Shown here one piece after another: positions 11,395 to 23,269 of a DNA stretch of 64,000 nt. The position numbers and the translations under genes are program-made. The DNA is taken from contig MU270040.1 of NCBI GenBank assembly GCA_021432635.1, forward strand, positions 618,811-682,810, written 5' to 3'. Below the pieces are notes generated by a model. It worked only from the letters and a program-made list of their open reading frames with translations. It had not been told where the DNA came from and ran no database searches. This stretch comes from Thozetella sp. PMI_491. Its lineage: Eukaryota > Ascomycota > Sordariomycetes > Chaetosphaeriales > Chaetosphaeriaceae. The first letter of the stretch is position 1. Every line of letters begins with the position of its first letter.

Positions 11395-12161
11395 ATGAAG
11401 TCTACTTTTGTCTCGTCCCTTCTGGCCGTTTTAGCCTTTGCTTGTGGCTCTTCTGCCACGCGCTTGCATCCACCGAAGCCAGATCTTACGTATCTCTACA
11501 CTGTCAACATCACTGTCTTACCACCCATGTACGTATTTCGCAGTCCTAATTGCCCCTTTTAGGTTCATAGTCGGGCCCTCAAGGAGACAGTCTCAACCGA
11601 GTGCCGCCAAATTGAAAATTCTCATACATATCTTGGCTATTTCTAAGCTGAATACTAACCCAATTCGCGTGTAGTTCGATGGGACCTGGGCCCCTCGGAA
11701 CTCGCATCCTATCCACTATCCTTAGCGGTTACTTTCATGGCCCCAAGCTCAATGGTAACTGTGACAACTAAGCTCTTGCTGGAACTCTGGGTAAATAGGA
11801 CTCATCTAACGAGTAGTAGGAACCCTTATTGCGGCAGGAGGAGATTGGAATATTATGGACTACCAAGGAAACTACCATCCGGACGTACGGCAAACCTTCC
11901 TGACGGATGATGGTGCTTACATCCAAGTCTTTGAGACTGGGTGTGGACCTCAGGCAGACGGCAATATTCATGTTCACCTCGCTTTCGAGACTGGAAGCGA
12001 GACATATTACTGGATGAACAAGGTCGTTGGCGTTGGGATTTTGTCGGTGGCAGGCGATCTTATTATCATTGATGCGTGGCAGGTAAGTCGCGAGACTTGC
12101 AATAGCAAACGATAGTTTCGCAGCATGTACTAATTATATATAGCTTCTTTCTCCCCCGTAG
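11395..12161 (+). CDS. Secreted DUF3237-domain protein
   Basis: Four exons: 11395-11528, 11675-11754, 11820-12082 and 12144-12161. Every intron has GT...AG ends and a CTAAC/CTAAT branch site (for example TACTAACC in intron 1). The last exon codes only LLSPP and the stop. The 164-aa product starts with a signal peptide (MKSTFVSSLLAVLAFACGSS, then cleavage near ATR). It then matches the DUF3237 pattern: LTYLYTVNITVLPP, SMGPGPLGTR, SGYFHGPKLNG, GGDWNIMDYQG and a closing GILSVAGDLIIIDAWQ. DUF3237 proteins form a small beta-barrel of unknown biochemical role; fungal secreted forms are common. Length and motif order fit the family completely. Confidence 0.82.
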
Positions 12162-12431
12162 CAGAGGATAAACATCAGCCCGAAGCTGCGAGTTCGTCTA
12201 GGGGAAATACCGACTCGAGGAAGAATATAGCTGATTAGAATATTGGCTGTGCATCAAGCCGTGGTATTTTCAAAACTACTAAGTCAACCGTACTCAAGGA
12301 CCGTGGATATCTTTGATATAACCCTTCCTCACTTATCAGTGGTGTGAACCGTTTCTAAAAGAGTGAAAAATCTCAAATCCAGGACGCCTTTCACAGTTCC
12401 TGTCCCTGTTCCCATCTCATTAATTACCCTA

Positions 12432-14298
12432 CTATCTCCATTGCCCTTGGGCTCCAGGTTGCTGCGGGTGCTCAGGCGGGGCATATGTCCCACCTTGACC
12501 CATGTAGGGCACTTGATGCTGCTCTGGAGCTTCATAGATCGTATGCCCAGGATAGTGTTCCGGAGGCGCCTCGTGGATCACCTGGGACGGAGGCGCCTCG
12601 TATACGTTAGGCGCATACATTTCCGAGTTCGTGGTCCCCCTGGCGCTCCAGCTCGGGCTCGAAGGGGCCTCTTGTATGTCACTTCCCTGCACGGAGCCCC
12701 AAGACATGTGCTCGCTTCGAGTGGGTGGGTATCCGGCCATGGTGGAGCTAGACTGCCTGTGAACTGGCCTTGGCTGGTAGGACTCCGGCGGCGGGAATGG
12801 CACAGGGGGGGTCCTGTGAGTCGGTGGAGGAGAGCCGGCCATGCTGCTGTGCGGAGATACGATTTTGTCTTCGCCACCGGGGAAGGCGGCACCCGTCATG
12901 CGTGATGCTCCTCCAGTAGACATCATATCAGAGTCTGGTCCAGAAGGGCCAGAATACATGATTCTAGAGGCGCTATCGTTGGAACCGGAACCGGAGTCGG
13001 CCTTCTTCTTCCGCCATCTCCAGAACACCAAGCCGAGGGCGGTGAGCAGGACGACTGCGCCGACGGAAGAGCCGACACCAATACCGATGGTTGCTGATGG
13101 GGAGAGCCCGGTGGCCCCACCAGAGCTTGAGTCGGCCGCAGGTGTCTGGAAGATTACCACTACGCCACTTGAGGTCGAGGTTACGAGGGAGAGAGTAGGG
13201 ACGTTCGATCCAGTGGTCGTGAATGTGGGCGTAATATAAATAGTTGTTGGCGCTGGTGCTACGGGGCTGGATGTTCCCTGGCCATCAGGAGATGAATTCG
13301 GAGCAGGCTGCGTCGTAGTAGGCTGCGGTGTGTTAGCCGCCGTAGGCGATTTGACCTCTGTGGAGGAGGGCAACGGTGAAGATGGGGGTGGATCTGAGGG
13401 GCTGCTTGCCGCTGGTGTGGTTCCCTGGTCGGGAGGAGGTGTCCTCGAAGTGACAGTAGTTGTCATTGTCGTTGTAATAGTGCTGCTGGCGCCATTATAG
13501 ATGACTGTCGTGCTCGTCGGGGCAGCCGCGCCGCTTGTGCTCGTCACCCATTGTGTCACGTAATTGGTTGCATAGGCATACTTGTACGAGGTGACGACAG
13601 ACGTGTAAGTAATATATGCGATCGATGTCCTCTTTCCGAGGAGGAGGCGGCGAAGATCGATGCCGGCATGTTCTCCGGCCATCTTCATTGCATGGGTTGC
13701 GCCCGGGATTGGTTGAGCCACTCCACCAAATACGCCCGTCTCCTTCGGGAGAGTATCTCGCTTGAGTATTGTCGTGACAGTAGCCCATACTGTATTCGTA
13801 GCCACTCCAGTCTGGCTTGTCCTGGTAACCACGACGGCGGCCGGTGTCGTGACTACCCAGTATGTAGAGGCGACGGTGGACAGAACGGTGGAGAAGAGAG
13901 TGGATACTGCGGTCACTGTGCTGGTCAGGCAAGACGTAATGCTGTCGCAAATGGGTTAGTATATTTGGGTACGATTTGAATGCTCTGTATAGAGTGGCTG
14001 CAAAATGTTTAGGGGGCATGTACACGGGCTCGACCACGCAAAGACCCGAACGACAAGCATATGTGGGCTTGCAACACGTTGTGACGGAACAGCATGTGTA
14101 GCCGGCTGAGCACGAGACACCGAGGTCCCAGCATGTGATGTCTCCTCCTAATCCACATTCTGCCCGTAGTTCTAGCGCAGAGCTGGCGAGGGAGAAGCTC
14201 TCATTCCCTGCAAGTGGCGGGTATGCGTGGATGCCCAGGGGGAAAACACAAAGCCAGAGGCCCCAGGCAGCCCGGCTCCATTCGTCATGAATCTTCAT
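12432..14298 (-). CDS. Cys-rich, Ser/Thr-rich single-pass membrane protein (sensor-like)
   Basis: Exon 1 is 14298-14024 and exon 2 13941-12432; the 82-nt intron has GTACAT, TACTAACC and GACAG, and the frame is kept only with this pair. The 594-aa product begins with a signal peptide (MKIHDEWSRAAWGLWLCVFP). It has a compact Cys-rich module (residues about 50-92; CWDLGVSCSAGYTCCSVTTC) and a long Ser/Thr/Pro-rich stalk. One membrane helix lies near residues 370-396 (IGIGVGSSVGAVVLLTALGL) followed by WRWRKKK. The cytosolic tail is rich in Pro, His and Glu with repeated YEAPP and IHEAPPEHYPGH-type units. This is the architecture of fungal cell-wall stress sensors (Wsc/Mid2 class), but the Cys module is not a WSC domain I recognise. 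The role is inferred from architecture only. Confidence 0.75.
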
Positions 14299-16264
14299 GC
14301 TCTGTGCACTAGGTGAAACGAGCAAGTATAGCAGCTGGCAGCTCGGTGAAGAGAGTGGAACATCGCAAGAACGACGAAAGGGACCAGGCTCTAGGCTCTG
14401 GGCTCCAGCATGTCTTTATTCATCTAGAGAGGATGCCCTCCTGAACCCACGCCTGACCCCAGCTGCTCCTCTAGACTCTTCTGAAAACGCCATCCTGCCT
14501 CCTTCGTGCGAAAAGTGCATTTTGAAGCTGGACCATGCATGCGGCTAACTAGACTCGGCTGCCTTCGGGGACGTCGAGGTTGAATCCCTGGGACGGCAGC
14601 CGAAACGTGACAGAGCTTTATCGTAGAACTGCGCCGGAGGACTGATTGGCGCAAAGCTGTCAACTAGAGAGGGCAAGGTTTGCCACTTCAGGTTCATATA
14701 ATTGACAGCCTCGTCTAGGTAGTCTCTCAAGAAGGCTTAGGGGTAAGCACGGAACCGCTAGTTCAGCCACTGGTGCTATGCCAAGACGGCAACCTCAAGT
14801 ACTACAGGCCCAGCTGAACCCAGGCTCCTGGAGACGAGCCCTTGCATCAGCTGGTTCTAGAGTATAGTCCTCTTTACATGGTCGCACACCCTTGATGGCG
14901 ATAAAAATTTGATCACAAGAGATATGCCATGCCCCCCTGTCGCCGCAATTGGGAGGAGGTTGGGTCTAGAACTCCTCAGAAGGGACAGCGAGAATCTGCC
15001 TCTCAGCCTGAAGAAGCAATGATCGGCACGACCTGCTGGCGACGCCACAACTGCCCTCTGAGACTATTTTTATGCTTATTTTGAATGAAAATTAGAGTGA
15101 ATTTCGATTAGAACTCCAGTTGAAGATAATTCTCACTATTTTGAGACGCTGTTGGCACAAATTGTATTCACAGATAAATACGATCCTCCCGTGACATTAG
15201 TACTGCCTTTTTTTCGCTCACTTGGGCCATAGATGACATACTGTACTTTTTTACGGCATTATGGCGCACGTCATGGCTGCTCAGCTTAGTGTGAAAGCGT
15301 TAAGTGTAAGGAGGCCGCAAGTGAAAGGCTTCGGTTCGGAGCATCCCATTCCATAGCCCGGGACAGAAATTGCGGAGTAGTAAGGCTGTGTGATGTCAGT
15401 TACCACGGATTACGAGATACAGAAGGCTGGAAAAGAGAAAATACAACGGCTGGGCCATGATTTGGGAGGTACCGACTGTCCCGGCTAAAAGGGCGGCCAA
15501 CGAGGGTCTGCGGACCAACTGTAGCAACACGTACTGTCGAGGGAGGAATGACGACGGCCACCTGTCCGGCCACCGCGAATACACTAAGAATAAAAAAACA
15601 TTGGCCGATTTTTGAGGGCAACATTAGGCGTATTCTTGCGCAGGATGGGCTGTCGTGGTTGTCGGGGTCCTTTGTTTACCAAATGGGTGGGCCCCAGCCA
15701 CGAAAAAGGGGTGAACCCCACCCGGGTAAATAGGCCAGGAGCCGCCCGGTAGGCCACGATCCCTAACCCATCCCCCGCCATTTCCCCTGTGACGTTGTGT
15801 CATCCACTGAGAGGAGAGGTTTACCAGCAGGTGGCTGAAAACGCAGGGCCACTGTGGCGAGAGCGAGCCGCACGCTGGTTCGGCCGTTCCCACTCTGCTG
15901 TTCCGAGTATCCGAGACGTACGGCTGGTGCCTCAGCCCGACCTCGCCAGCAAGCCCATTAAGAGCCTATGGCGGAACTCATCACATCTATAGCACCGATT
16001 TCTTAAGCATGTGGGTCGCCACCTGCGAGAACCGATTCCAGGCACTGACCTCCGACTGGATAGTGAGGCCGCCTACGACCTCACGATGGTTGGGTTGACG
16101 ATGCCAAAGTTTGGTAGAGGGTTGGGGATTCTGTCGTTGCCTGTTGGGAGCTATCAGAAGGCTGGTGGAAAAGGTTCTATAAGTGCTACAGTCTCCCCGT
16201 GAAGCGGCGAGTCAAGACTTAGAGACAGTCGGCCTTTTAGGACTTGCATCTGTTTGCATTCGGA
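14299..16264. promoter_or_regulatory. Divergent upstream region, 2 kb
   Basis: The region lies between the sensor-like gene (-) and the peroxidase gene (+). It includes an A/T-rich patch at about 15,060-15,260. I see no supportable gene. Confidence 0.4.
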
Positions 16265-17440
16265 ATGAAGTCTTGTACTATCAACACAGTCATTGCCGTC
16301 TTTGGGGGCGTCGCCAGTGCCTATCCCGGCATGGCACGCATGCTCAAGGACATGGGCCGCCTACACGACCGCCAGCAGGGAGGTTTCCCAGGCTCAACCC
16401 AGCTGCTCGGGGATCTCGTTTCGCTCCCCGACAGCTCCCTCACCAAAGTGGGAGCCGATCTCAAGGCTATCCTTCAAGGGGGTGGCCAGCCCCTAGGTGA
16501 TACATCTACATATAACGCACCGGGTGAGTTGGGAAGCCAGGCGTGCAACAACGACCCGTGCTGTGTGTACAAGTGGATCGTCAACACCATGCAACCGCTC
16601 TTCTACGACCGTGTGTCCAACCAATGCACGCCTCTCGCCCGCGGCGCCGTCCGGCTCGGGTTCCACGACGCGGGAACTTGGTCTGTCGATTCCGGCTACG
16701 GCAACGGAGGTGCTGACGGGTCCATCCTCCTGACGGAGGAGCTCAATGCCCCAGAACACGCCGGGCTCGACACGGTGGGCCGTCAGACCGCCCAGTGGTA
16801 TCAAACGTTCCGGCAGTTTGGAGTCGGCATGGCAGATCTGATTCAGCTCGGAGCCCTGACAGCCACTGTAACGTGTCCCTCAGGCCCACGGATTCGCTTC
16901 TTCGTCGGCCGCAAGGACAATGCGACGCCAGGGCGGCTCGACTTACTCCCTAGCCCTACTGGTAGTGCGGACTCAATCGTGGAGATCTTCCGTGCTAAGA
17001 GCTTCTCTCCCGGTGGACTCGCGGCACTCATCGGCGCGCACACGGTCAGCACGCAGTCCTTTCAGAACCCGGCGCAGGCCGGAGCGCCGCAGGACTCGAC
17101 GCCTGGTACTTGGGACAATCTCTATTACAACCAAACCATACAGGCCAACCCACCCGGAAACGTCTACAAGTTTCCCAGCGATGTGGCTCTAGCACAGCAT
17201 GACGGTACGGCAGCGTCTATGCAGTTCTTCGGGTCCCAGGCCGGTGGCACTGTTTGGCAGTCTGTAAGTTCGACACTCCATCCCCAACAGGCTAGACCTA
17301 TGGAAGAGGGGGGAATAAGAAGCTAACATCTTCAGGCGTTTGCTGCCGAGTATATCCGTATGAGCGTGCTCGGGGTCTACAATCTCAACGAGATGACCGA
17401 GTGCACCAAGGTTCTACCGCTGTCGACTTTCCAAGGCTGA
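16265..17440 (+). CDS. Class II (fungal lignin-peroxidase-type) haem peroxidase, secreted
   Basis: Exon 1 is 16265-17263 and exon 2 17336-17440, joined in phase 0 over a 72-nt intron (GTAAGT...GCTAAC...TTCAG); 367 aa. The signal peptide is MKSCTINTVIAVFGGVASA. The distal haem site is in VRLGFHDAGTW (Arg130, His134), a Ca-binding-like GGADGSILL follows, and the proximal haem ligand is His259 in LIGAHTVSTQ. A Cys cluster (CNNDPCC) precedes the distal helix. Class II peroxidases oxidise phenolics or lignin-like substrates with H2O2; ascomycete members exist but lack a settled substrate. No long tail with the Mn(II)-site pattern is evident. The upstream frame extends a few codons beyond the chosen ATG, but the signal peptide starts here. 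Confidence 0.9.
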
Positions 17441-19725
17441 GACAATTCGTCCGGCGGGACGAAACTTTTTTGAGGGGTGGTCTTATCACTTGCATCTGTG
17501 GCGTTCATGGATTATTTAGCTTAAGCTCAGGAGTTTGGCTCATACGATGGCTAGAAGAAGGAACGATGACACGATCATTATGCCAATACCCACTCATTGT
17601 CGACGGTATGGAGGAAGCACGAGAGACGACACGACGGGGTTGTTTGATTTTTCAGTTCGTTTCCTCAATCTGCAACGATTTCCTTTGTACCCGGTGTCAT
17701 TTCCTGCAAATTCTCACCAACACACTCAAGGAGACCTCAAGTGAGGCCTAGGATGACCAATACTGCAGAAAGATATTTTTGGATCACCTGCCCACTCTTG
17801 CGGGAGCACAACTCAATCTTCCTGCTGCTCAACGGTGGGGCGCGCCCCGCGAATTTACCTTCGTGTCCCGAAGTTTTGGAAGAGATAGCTGTTGCCTAGG
17901 CATTGATTGAGCGATATATTTTCCATGGAGTTTTGAGAGGAGACAAAGAGAATCTATGGCGAGCAACATTCCGTTCTAGAAAATAGAAGACAATTAGTCC
18001 GAGTTCGCAGGATCGACGAGCGCCACGACTCGCAATCCTCCGGTAAAATGGCCATGTGTCCATAAAAAAATTCGGCCACCCGCTGAGACCTACCCAACGA
18101 TTACCGCCCGGCCTTCCTTTCGCGGGGGTTAAGTTTCTTTTCGTGGGGCAGTAGATGGATGACGGCATGGCGGCACACCCCCCCTAAGGTGCTGCATGAA
18201 GCCTCTAAAATACGTGTTCTCTTCAGCGCCGGCCGAGCCACGCTGTGCCGCGACCCCGGAGTGGCTATTTAGAACCCCCTTTATTCCCTCCTCGCTCCTT
18301 CGAGCCCCTCCAATTGTGGCCCCTCAGCGAATTCCGGAAAGATCAAGCAAGTGCCCGCCATCACGATAGTCCATGATCTGCATGCAAACAGCGTCATGCC
18401 GATGCCCGATGCCTTGCGGCCGGCCTGAACGAAACTCCTGGTGAGCCCCGCACGCCTACCGCGCCGACGATGGCGGAACGCATTCTAACCTTGGATACCA
18501 GAGAGGTTCCAGACACCGCACGCACCATGTCTTTCGGGTCCGGCTTTCTGGCAAACATCACATCGTATGAGCGGCCAATGCTCAACATCATGGCAGTCCT
18601 CGGGGGCGAACCTAGCGAGGAACAAGTCCTGAACGGCATCTGGATCGGCTTGCTTGGGCTGGAGGCGCTCATAGTAGCTGGGGTTGCTGTCTACAAAGTC
18701 GCAGGGGCTATGGGCCCGCGACAGAGAATAAAGGCTTCGCAATAGTGCCCGGCCCATCCAGCAATACCGCCAGACTCCCGCGGCCTCAGAGCCAAGAGCA
18801 TGCGGAAGGGAGAGTGATAAAACAGCTGCCTATGCATCCCACAAGGGTCACGAGGACTACGAATAAGGCGTAGGTTTTGTGGAGCATCTAGTGTCAACTC
18901 GATCCCATGCGTAACGAGCAAGCCAATGGAAGCCATGGCGTCTTAACGTCACACCATGTCCGCTACATTCACTAGCCCAATAGAACCAGTCGACATCCCA
19001 CCAACGGAATCTCCTTTAGACCTAGCATCGTATTGAGGCTGAGTGACAGTTGTTCTGCATCTGAGGCGATGTGGGTTAGATGTACGTTCATGGTCATAGA
19101 GCCGTCCTGTGACACTGGGGATTGAGGGTCGGCTTCGGCTCGTAGTCAAGGGCCAATCTTTTAAGCAGACCCGGTTGGTTGATCCGCTACGGCCTATGCC
19201 GAGCACGCCACTTAACTCCGGCTTACTCGCACCGCTGACGGCTGGGAGATCCCCGTTTCCCGGCAGAATTTAATTACGTGGCGGTAGTATCGCCGGCGTC
19301 TGTATCGGGTTCACATGATTAGCTTCGCCGGGCGGCGGCCCTTGTCTAGCGGTGCGGTAATGCGGCCGCGTCCGCATTTGTGGAACCCTGGTATGCATAT
19401 TCCTCGCCAGCCTCTCACAGCTAGTTATTTGCTTAGCCTTGTCAACTTCTAATAGCGATGCATCCATATCTTGGCCGGAGATAATGCTGCGAGCCGAATA
19501 GTGAACATGCCCATCAACGTCTTGATGCATCCCTCCTAGCTGGTCTTCCTCCTCGGGGTCTAGATAACGTCCGAGATGTCATCTAAGACCATGGCTACTG
19601 GAACGGACGTGCGAAACAGGAGGTGTATAAATGCCTTCAAAGGATCGCCCCGTCGTGAACGGCATTGCGCTTATCTCTCAAGTCTCGACATCCAATGTCA
19701 TATCTGCAGATCCGCTCTAACCATC
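17441..19725. other. Intergenic region, 2.3 kb
   Basis: The region lies between the peroxidase and the aldo-keto reductase, both on plus. Apart from the weak small frame listed separately at 18470-18745, I see nothing recognisable. Confidence 0.45.
18470..18745 (+). CDS. Possible small tail-anchored protein (weak)
   Basis: An ATG-initiated frame of 91 codons reads MAERILTLDTREV and has one hydrophobic helix near its C-terminus (IWIGLLGLEALIVAGVAVY), followed by a short basic tail. Nothing in it is recognised, and opposite-strand frames are also open here. It is listed because of its isolated position and membrane-like tail; it may be chance. Confidence 0.25.
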   Translation: MAERILTLDTREVPDTARTMSFGSGFLANITSYERPMLNIMAVLGGEPSEEQVLNGIWIGLLGLEALIVAGVAVYKVAGAMGPRQRIKASQ

Positions 19726-20873
19726 ATGTTTAGCCGAATGCAAGTTCCCAAGGGCCTAGCCCAGTCCGTTGAACAAACCAAAGTAGAGTACAGGCGACTG
19801 GGCCAGAGTGGCCTTCGTGTGTCCAATCCCATCTTGGGTTGCATGGCGTTTGGCGACCCTAACTTCTATGACTGGTGCCTGAACGAAGAAGAGGTAAGCA
19901 GCTTCCTTAGAATCCCACATCCTTGGGAACTACCGCTAACTACCGGCGTGCTTAGGCAGTCCCTATCCTCAAGTATGCGTACGACCACGGCGTGAACACG
20001 TGGGACACGGCGAACGGCTATTCCAATGGCGAGTCGGAGCGCATCATAGGCGTCGCTCTCAAGAAGTTCGACATCCCCCGGCACAAAGTAGTCATCATGA
20101 CCAAGATCTGGTCCAACGTCGGGGAGGAGCCCGCGGTCCGCTGGCCGTGGATGGCGGGCGAGATCGGCCGAAGCAAAGACTACGTGAACAACTACGGCCT
20201 CTCTAGGCAGGCCATCTTCCGCCAGGTGGACGCCTCGCTGGAGCGGCTCGGCACCGACTATATCGATTTGCTCCAGATCCATCGCTACGACGAGTCCGCC
20301 CCCATGGACGAGACCCTGAAGGCCCTGCACGATCTCGTGCAGCTGGGCAAGGTCCGCTACCTGGGCTCGTCGTCCATGCGGGCCGTGCAGTTCGCCCAGC
20401 TGCAGTTCTGCGCCGAGCGGAACGGGTGGACCAAGTTCGTCAGCATGCAGAACCACTATAATCTGCTGTACCGGGAGGAGGAGCGCGAGATGATCCAGTT
20501 CTGCAATGACACCGGGGTCGGACTGATTCCGTACTCTCCGCTCTGCCGCGGGCACCTAGCGCGCCCGCCGTCCGAGTTCGGCCGGTCGCTCCGCTCGGCC
20601 GACGAGAAGGCCGGCTGGAAGGGCTCGCACGGCACGGTCGAGCCGGACCTCAGCATCATTGGGCGCGTGCACGAGACGGCGGAGAAGCACGGGTGGCCCA
20701 TGTCGCACGTCGCACTGGCCTGGATCAACAAGAGGGTGGCGGCCCCGATCGTCGGGGGAAGCTCAATCGCGAGGCTGGAGGAGGTCCTGGGAGCCCGTGG
20801 CAAAGTGCTTACTGCCGAAGAAGAGGGCTACCTTGAGGAGCTGTATGAGCCAAAGCCCGTCTCTGGGCACTGA
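19726..20873 (+). CDS. Aldo-keto reductase
   Basis: Exons 19726-19893 and 19956-20873 with a 62-nt intron (GTAAGC...GCTAACT...CTTAG), phase 0, give 361 aa. The start at 19726 puts [13 protein letters not shown], the usual beginning of the barrel, near residue 21; an upstream in-frame ATG at 19576 would add 50 residues unlike the family. The catalytic tetrad is visible: Asp73 and Tyr78 ([15 protein letters not shown]), Lys106 (VVIMTK) and His165 (LLQIHRYD). [11 protein letters not shown] near the end is part of the NADP(H) 2'-phosphate site. It resembles the fungal aryl-alcohol/versiconal-reductase branch of NADPH-dependent carbonyl reductases; the substrate cannot be told. It is convergent with the Erg28-like gene, only 43 bp away. 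Confidence 0.92.
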
Positions 20874-20916
20874 TATGCTACACAACAATACATGCTGCGC
20901 TTCCCTGCGCCTCGTT

Positions 20917-21411
20917 TCATGCTAAGTAGAAGTCCCGATACATCCACATCCAACTCAAGACAGCCGCCCGGGTGGCTAGCGAATGGATAGCGTCTGCGAT
21001 GCCTACTGTCTTGTAGAAGAGCACCTCTGTGATGGCGAGGAAGAGCGTCCCCGCGTAGGTCAAAGCGGCCAGGGTGTAGAGCTCCGAATTTGTGATGTGA
21101 TAGGCGGCATAAAGAGTGATCAGAGCGGCGTAGGTATTCTGCAGCCCGTACAAACGGGCGAGCAGGCCATGTGGCGGTGGCGCGTTGGAGCCGCCGAAGA
21201 ATACGAGTGCCTTATGCGGCACCGCGCAGTAACATACAGCGGCCTGGATCAGGGCGGATGCGCTCGTCTGCTTCGGCATCAGTTCCAAGACAGTTCTGGC
21301 TGGTTCAGGGGCTGGGACCACGGGGCTGCTAATCTCGTGCCTGGGAAGGGGTCGTACATAGAGCAGAAAGTAGGGCAGGAAGCCCTCGTGCTGGGAAAAG
21401 AGGGAAGCCAT
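20917..21411 (-). CDS. Erg28-like membrane protein
   Basis: The only ATG giving the frame is at 21411. The frame reads through for 164 codons, but a 90-nt segment (21357-21268: GTACGA...CTGAT...GCAG) is a credible in-frame intron. Removing it joins FLPYFLLY to TSASALIQAAV and yields 134 aa, close to usual Erg28 lengths. The product has about four hydrophobic helices and an Erg28-like core: RLYGLQNTYAALITLYAAYH, then LAALTYAGTLFLAITEVLFY and a terminal WMWMYRDFY. Erg28 is an ER scaffold that tethers the C-4 demethylation enzymes (Erg25, Erg26, Erg27) in ergosterol synthesis. Some canonical positions differ (RLYGLQNT instead of RTFGTWT), so this may be a divergent paralogue. Confidence 0.62.
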   Translation of the reverse strand: MASLFSQHEGFLPYFLLYVRPLPRHEISSPVVPAPEPARTVLELMPKQTSASALIQAAVCYCAVPHKALVFFGGSNAPPPHGLLARLYGLQNTYAALITLYAAYHITNSELYTLAALTYAGTLFLAITEVLFYKTVGIADAIHSLATRAAVLSWMWMYRDFYLA

Positions 21412-23269
21412 CCTGCCTGAGATGAGGTTGGCGCTGCGAACAGCCAATGGCTTAGCCCGGCAGAAAATTCCCAGGGCAAAATTTCATTCTTATACCGAGC
21501 AGGTTGTCGTCGGTGGGCCCATTTCCGAGCAAACCGCGAAGATTTGCCAAGTTCAAATCCCGGCGGTCAAGGGTAGAAGGCGTGGAGCCATTCGCGGGTA
21601 GACAGCCTCGGACGCCGAGAGCCATTCCCCTGCTGCTCCTCATCAATCCACGGTCCCAACAAGATGACAGACATGGGAGAGGAGAGAAAAAATGAGCGGG
21701 TAAAACAGGGAGTTTTGTTTGCATGCCTCCTGAAAGATGTCAACAAGGCTCTTCGATGGTGCCGGAGTGCATGCAGCATCCACCGGCAGCGCAGCTGACC
21801 CCTGGCGCGGGTCTCGCCTCGTCCAGGCCGGAGGCTGCCGGGCTTTGGTCTCCTGGCATGCCCCAGCTGGATGTGCTGAAGCCCCACTGTAGCTGCCCCA
21901 CCCTGGCACCATTTCAGGCGCTCGCACGACAGTCATGCCACCGGGAAGGCCCATTGCCGCCCACTGGCTCGCTCCGATGGGATGAGGCTCCCGGGGGGTC
22001 GTTAATTAAGCATACGGGGCGGCCGTGATCGAATTTTTCTTTTCTTCCAGGTGCATCTCCAGTTGGATCATCCCCCCCCCCCAACAAATTGCCTCAACTC
22101 GCAGCGAGGAGAAGCTTCACCTGCGCCCGCACCACGCGGCGAAAATGCCCACTCTGCGGGCGCGGGCGCCAAACGCATTCGGGGATCGCTATCGATACCA
22201 GTGGGGCTTTTGCGTCCTGCTAGCACAGCCTACCCCAGATTTCCCCAGATTTCCCTTGGTCGCGCAGGCTCGGATCCCTGGTCGTGCTTACAACAGATGG
22301 CGTCACCAGTGGCCCCGAGCGGGCTGCGGGCCCTCGTGAGCACGAGACACGGGAGCTCCGGGCGTCGCGGTCGAGTAGGATCCGGGGAAACAGCAGAGCC
22401 CTCGGGCGACAAAAAACATGCGTTGAACGATGAGAAGAAAAAAAAAGAAGCACCGAGGCATGCGAGCGCCGCCGAGCTTGGGGCGATTGAGCAAAGCCTT
22501 AGGTCAGATGATCGACTCGCAAGGCCGGTCAAACAAAGGGCTCCTAGGGCTCCTCCAGAGCCAAGGTAGGGCAGCTTGGCCAGCTTCTAGCTTTCCCCTC
22601 TCTTCCGCCCGCTCCTCCACTGGGAATGGGCGGAGCGGTGCCACAGTTTCCCACAGTTTCCTGTAACATGGCGCACGAGCCAGGTACATGGCCCAAGATG
22701 AGCCGGAAGGGCGAGCTCGAGGTCGCGCGACGCCCAGTGATGATACGTCAGTCACGCGACGCCCGCCGCCGTGTCTGGTGATCGCTGTGGCATTACCCCG
22801 CCCGGCCTGACGAAACAGTCGGAGGCAGGAACAGTGCATCAATCCGTGTGCCAGCCACGGACGAGGGGCCTTGTCGGGGCGCCCCTTTCCTCGTCGCTCT
22901 TCCCCTCCCTCCAGCTCGACTTGACTCGCTTTCCCTTCTTCCCCTCTTCTTCCCCTTCGTCTTACAACAACCCAAGCCTCTCACTCACAGCTTCCCATCG
23001 TCTACACACGCAAACACACCACACCCACTCCCAACCCAACCACTTCCTCTCGCCAAAAAGGTATTTGACCTCGGCCCATCCCGCCGCCTCCTTCCCTGCG
23101 ATTGCCCCCCCCCCCCCCCCGTCGCCTCTGCTCGATGCCATTGAAGCCCTGGTGCTAACCGTCAGCCCTGCCTTATCCAGCAATTCGCCGGGCTCCCCTC
23201 CATCAGCTCGGCTCACATCCCACCTTACCACACATCACCAAAACCTTCACATACAAACCAACCTCCAAC
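21412..23269. promoter_or_regulatory. Divergent upstream region with pyrimidine tracts
   Basis: This 1.86-kb region separates the Erg28-like and DUF6699-like genes. It has runs of 11 C (22072-22082) and 16 C (23105-23120) and a C/T tract at about 22,927-22,967. Such a tract upstream of a highly expressed fungal gene is a usual promoter or leader feature. No supportable gene is seen. Confidence 0.4.
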
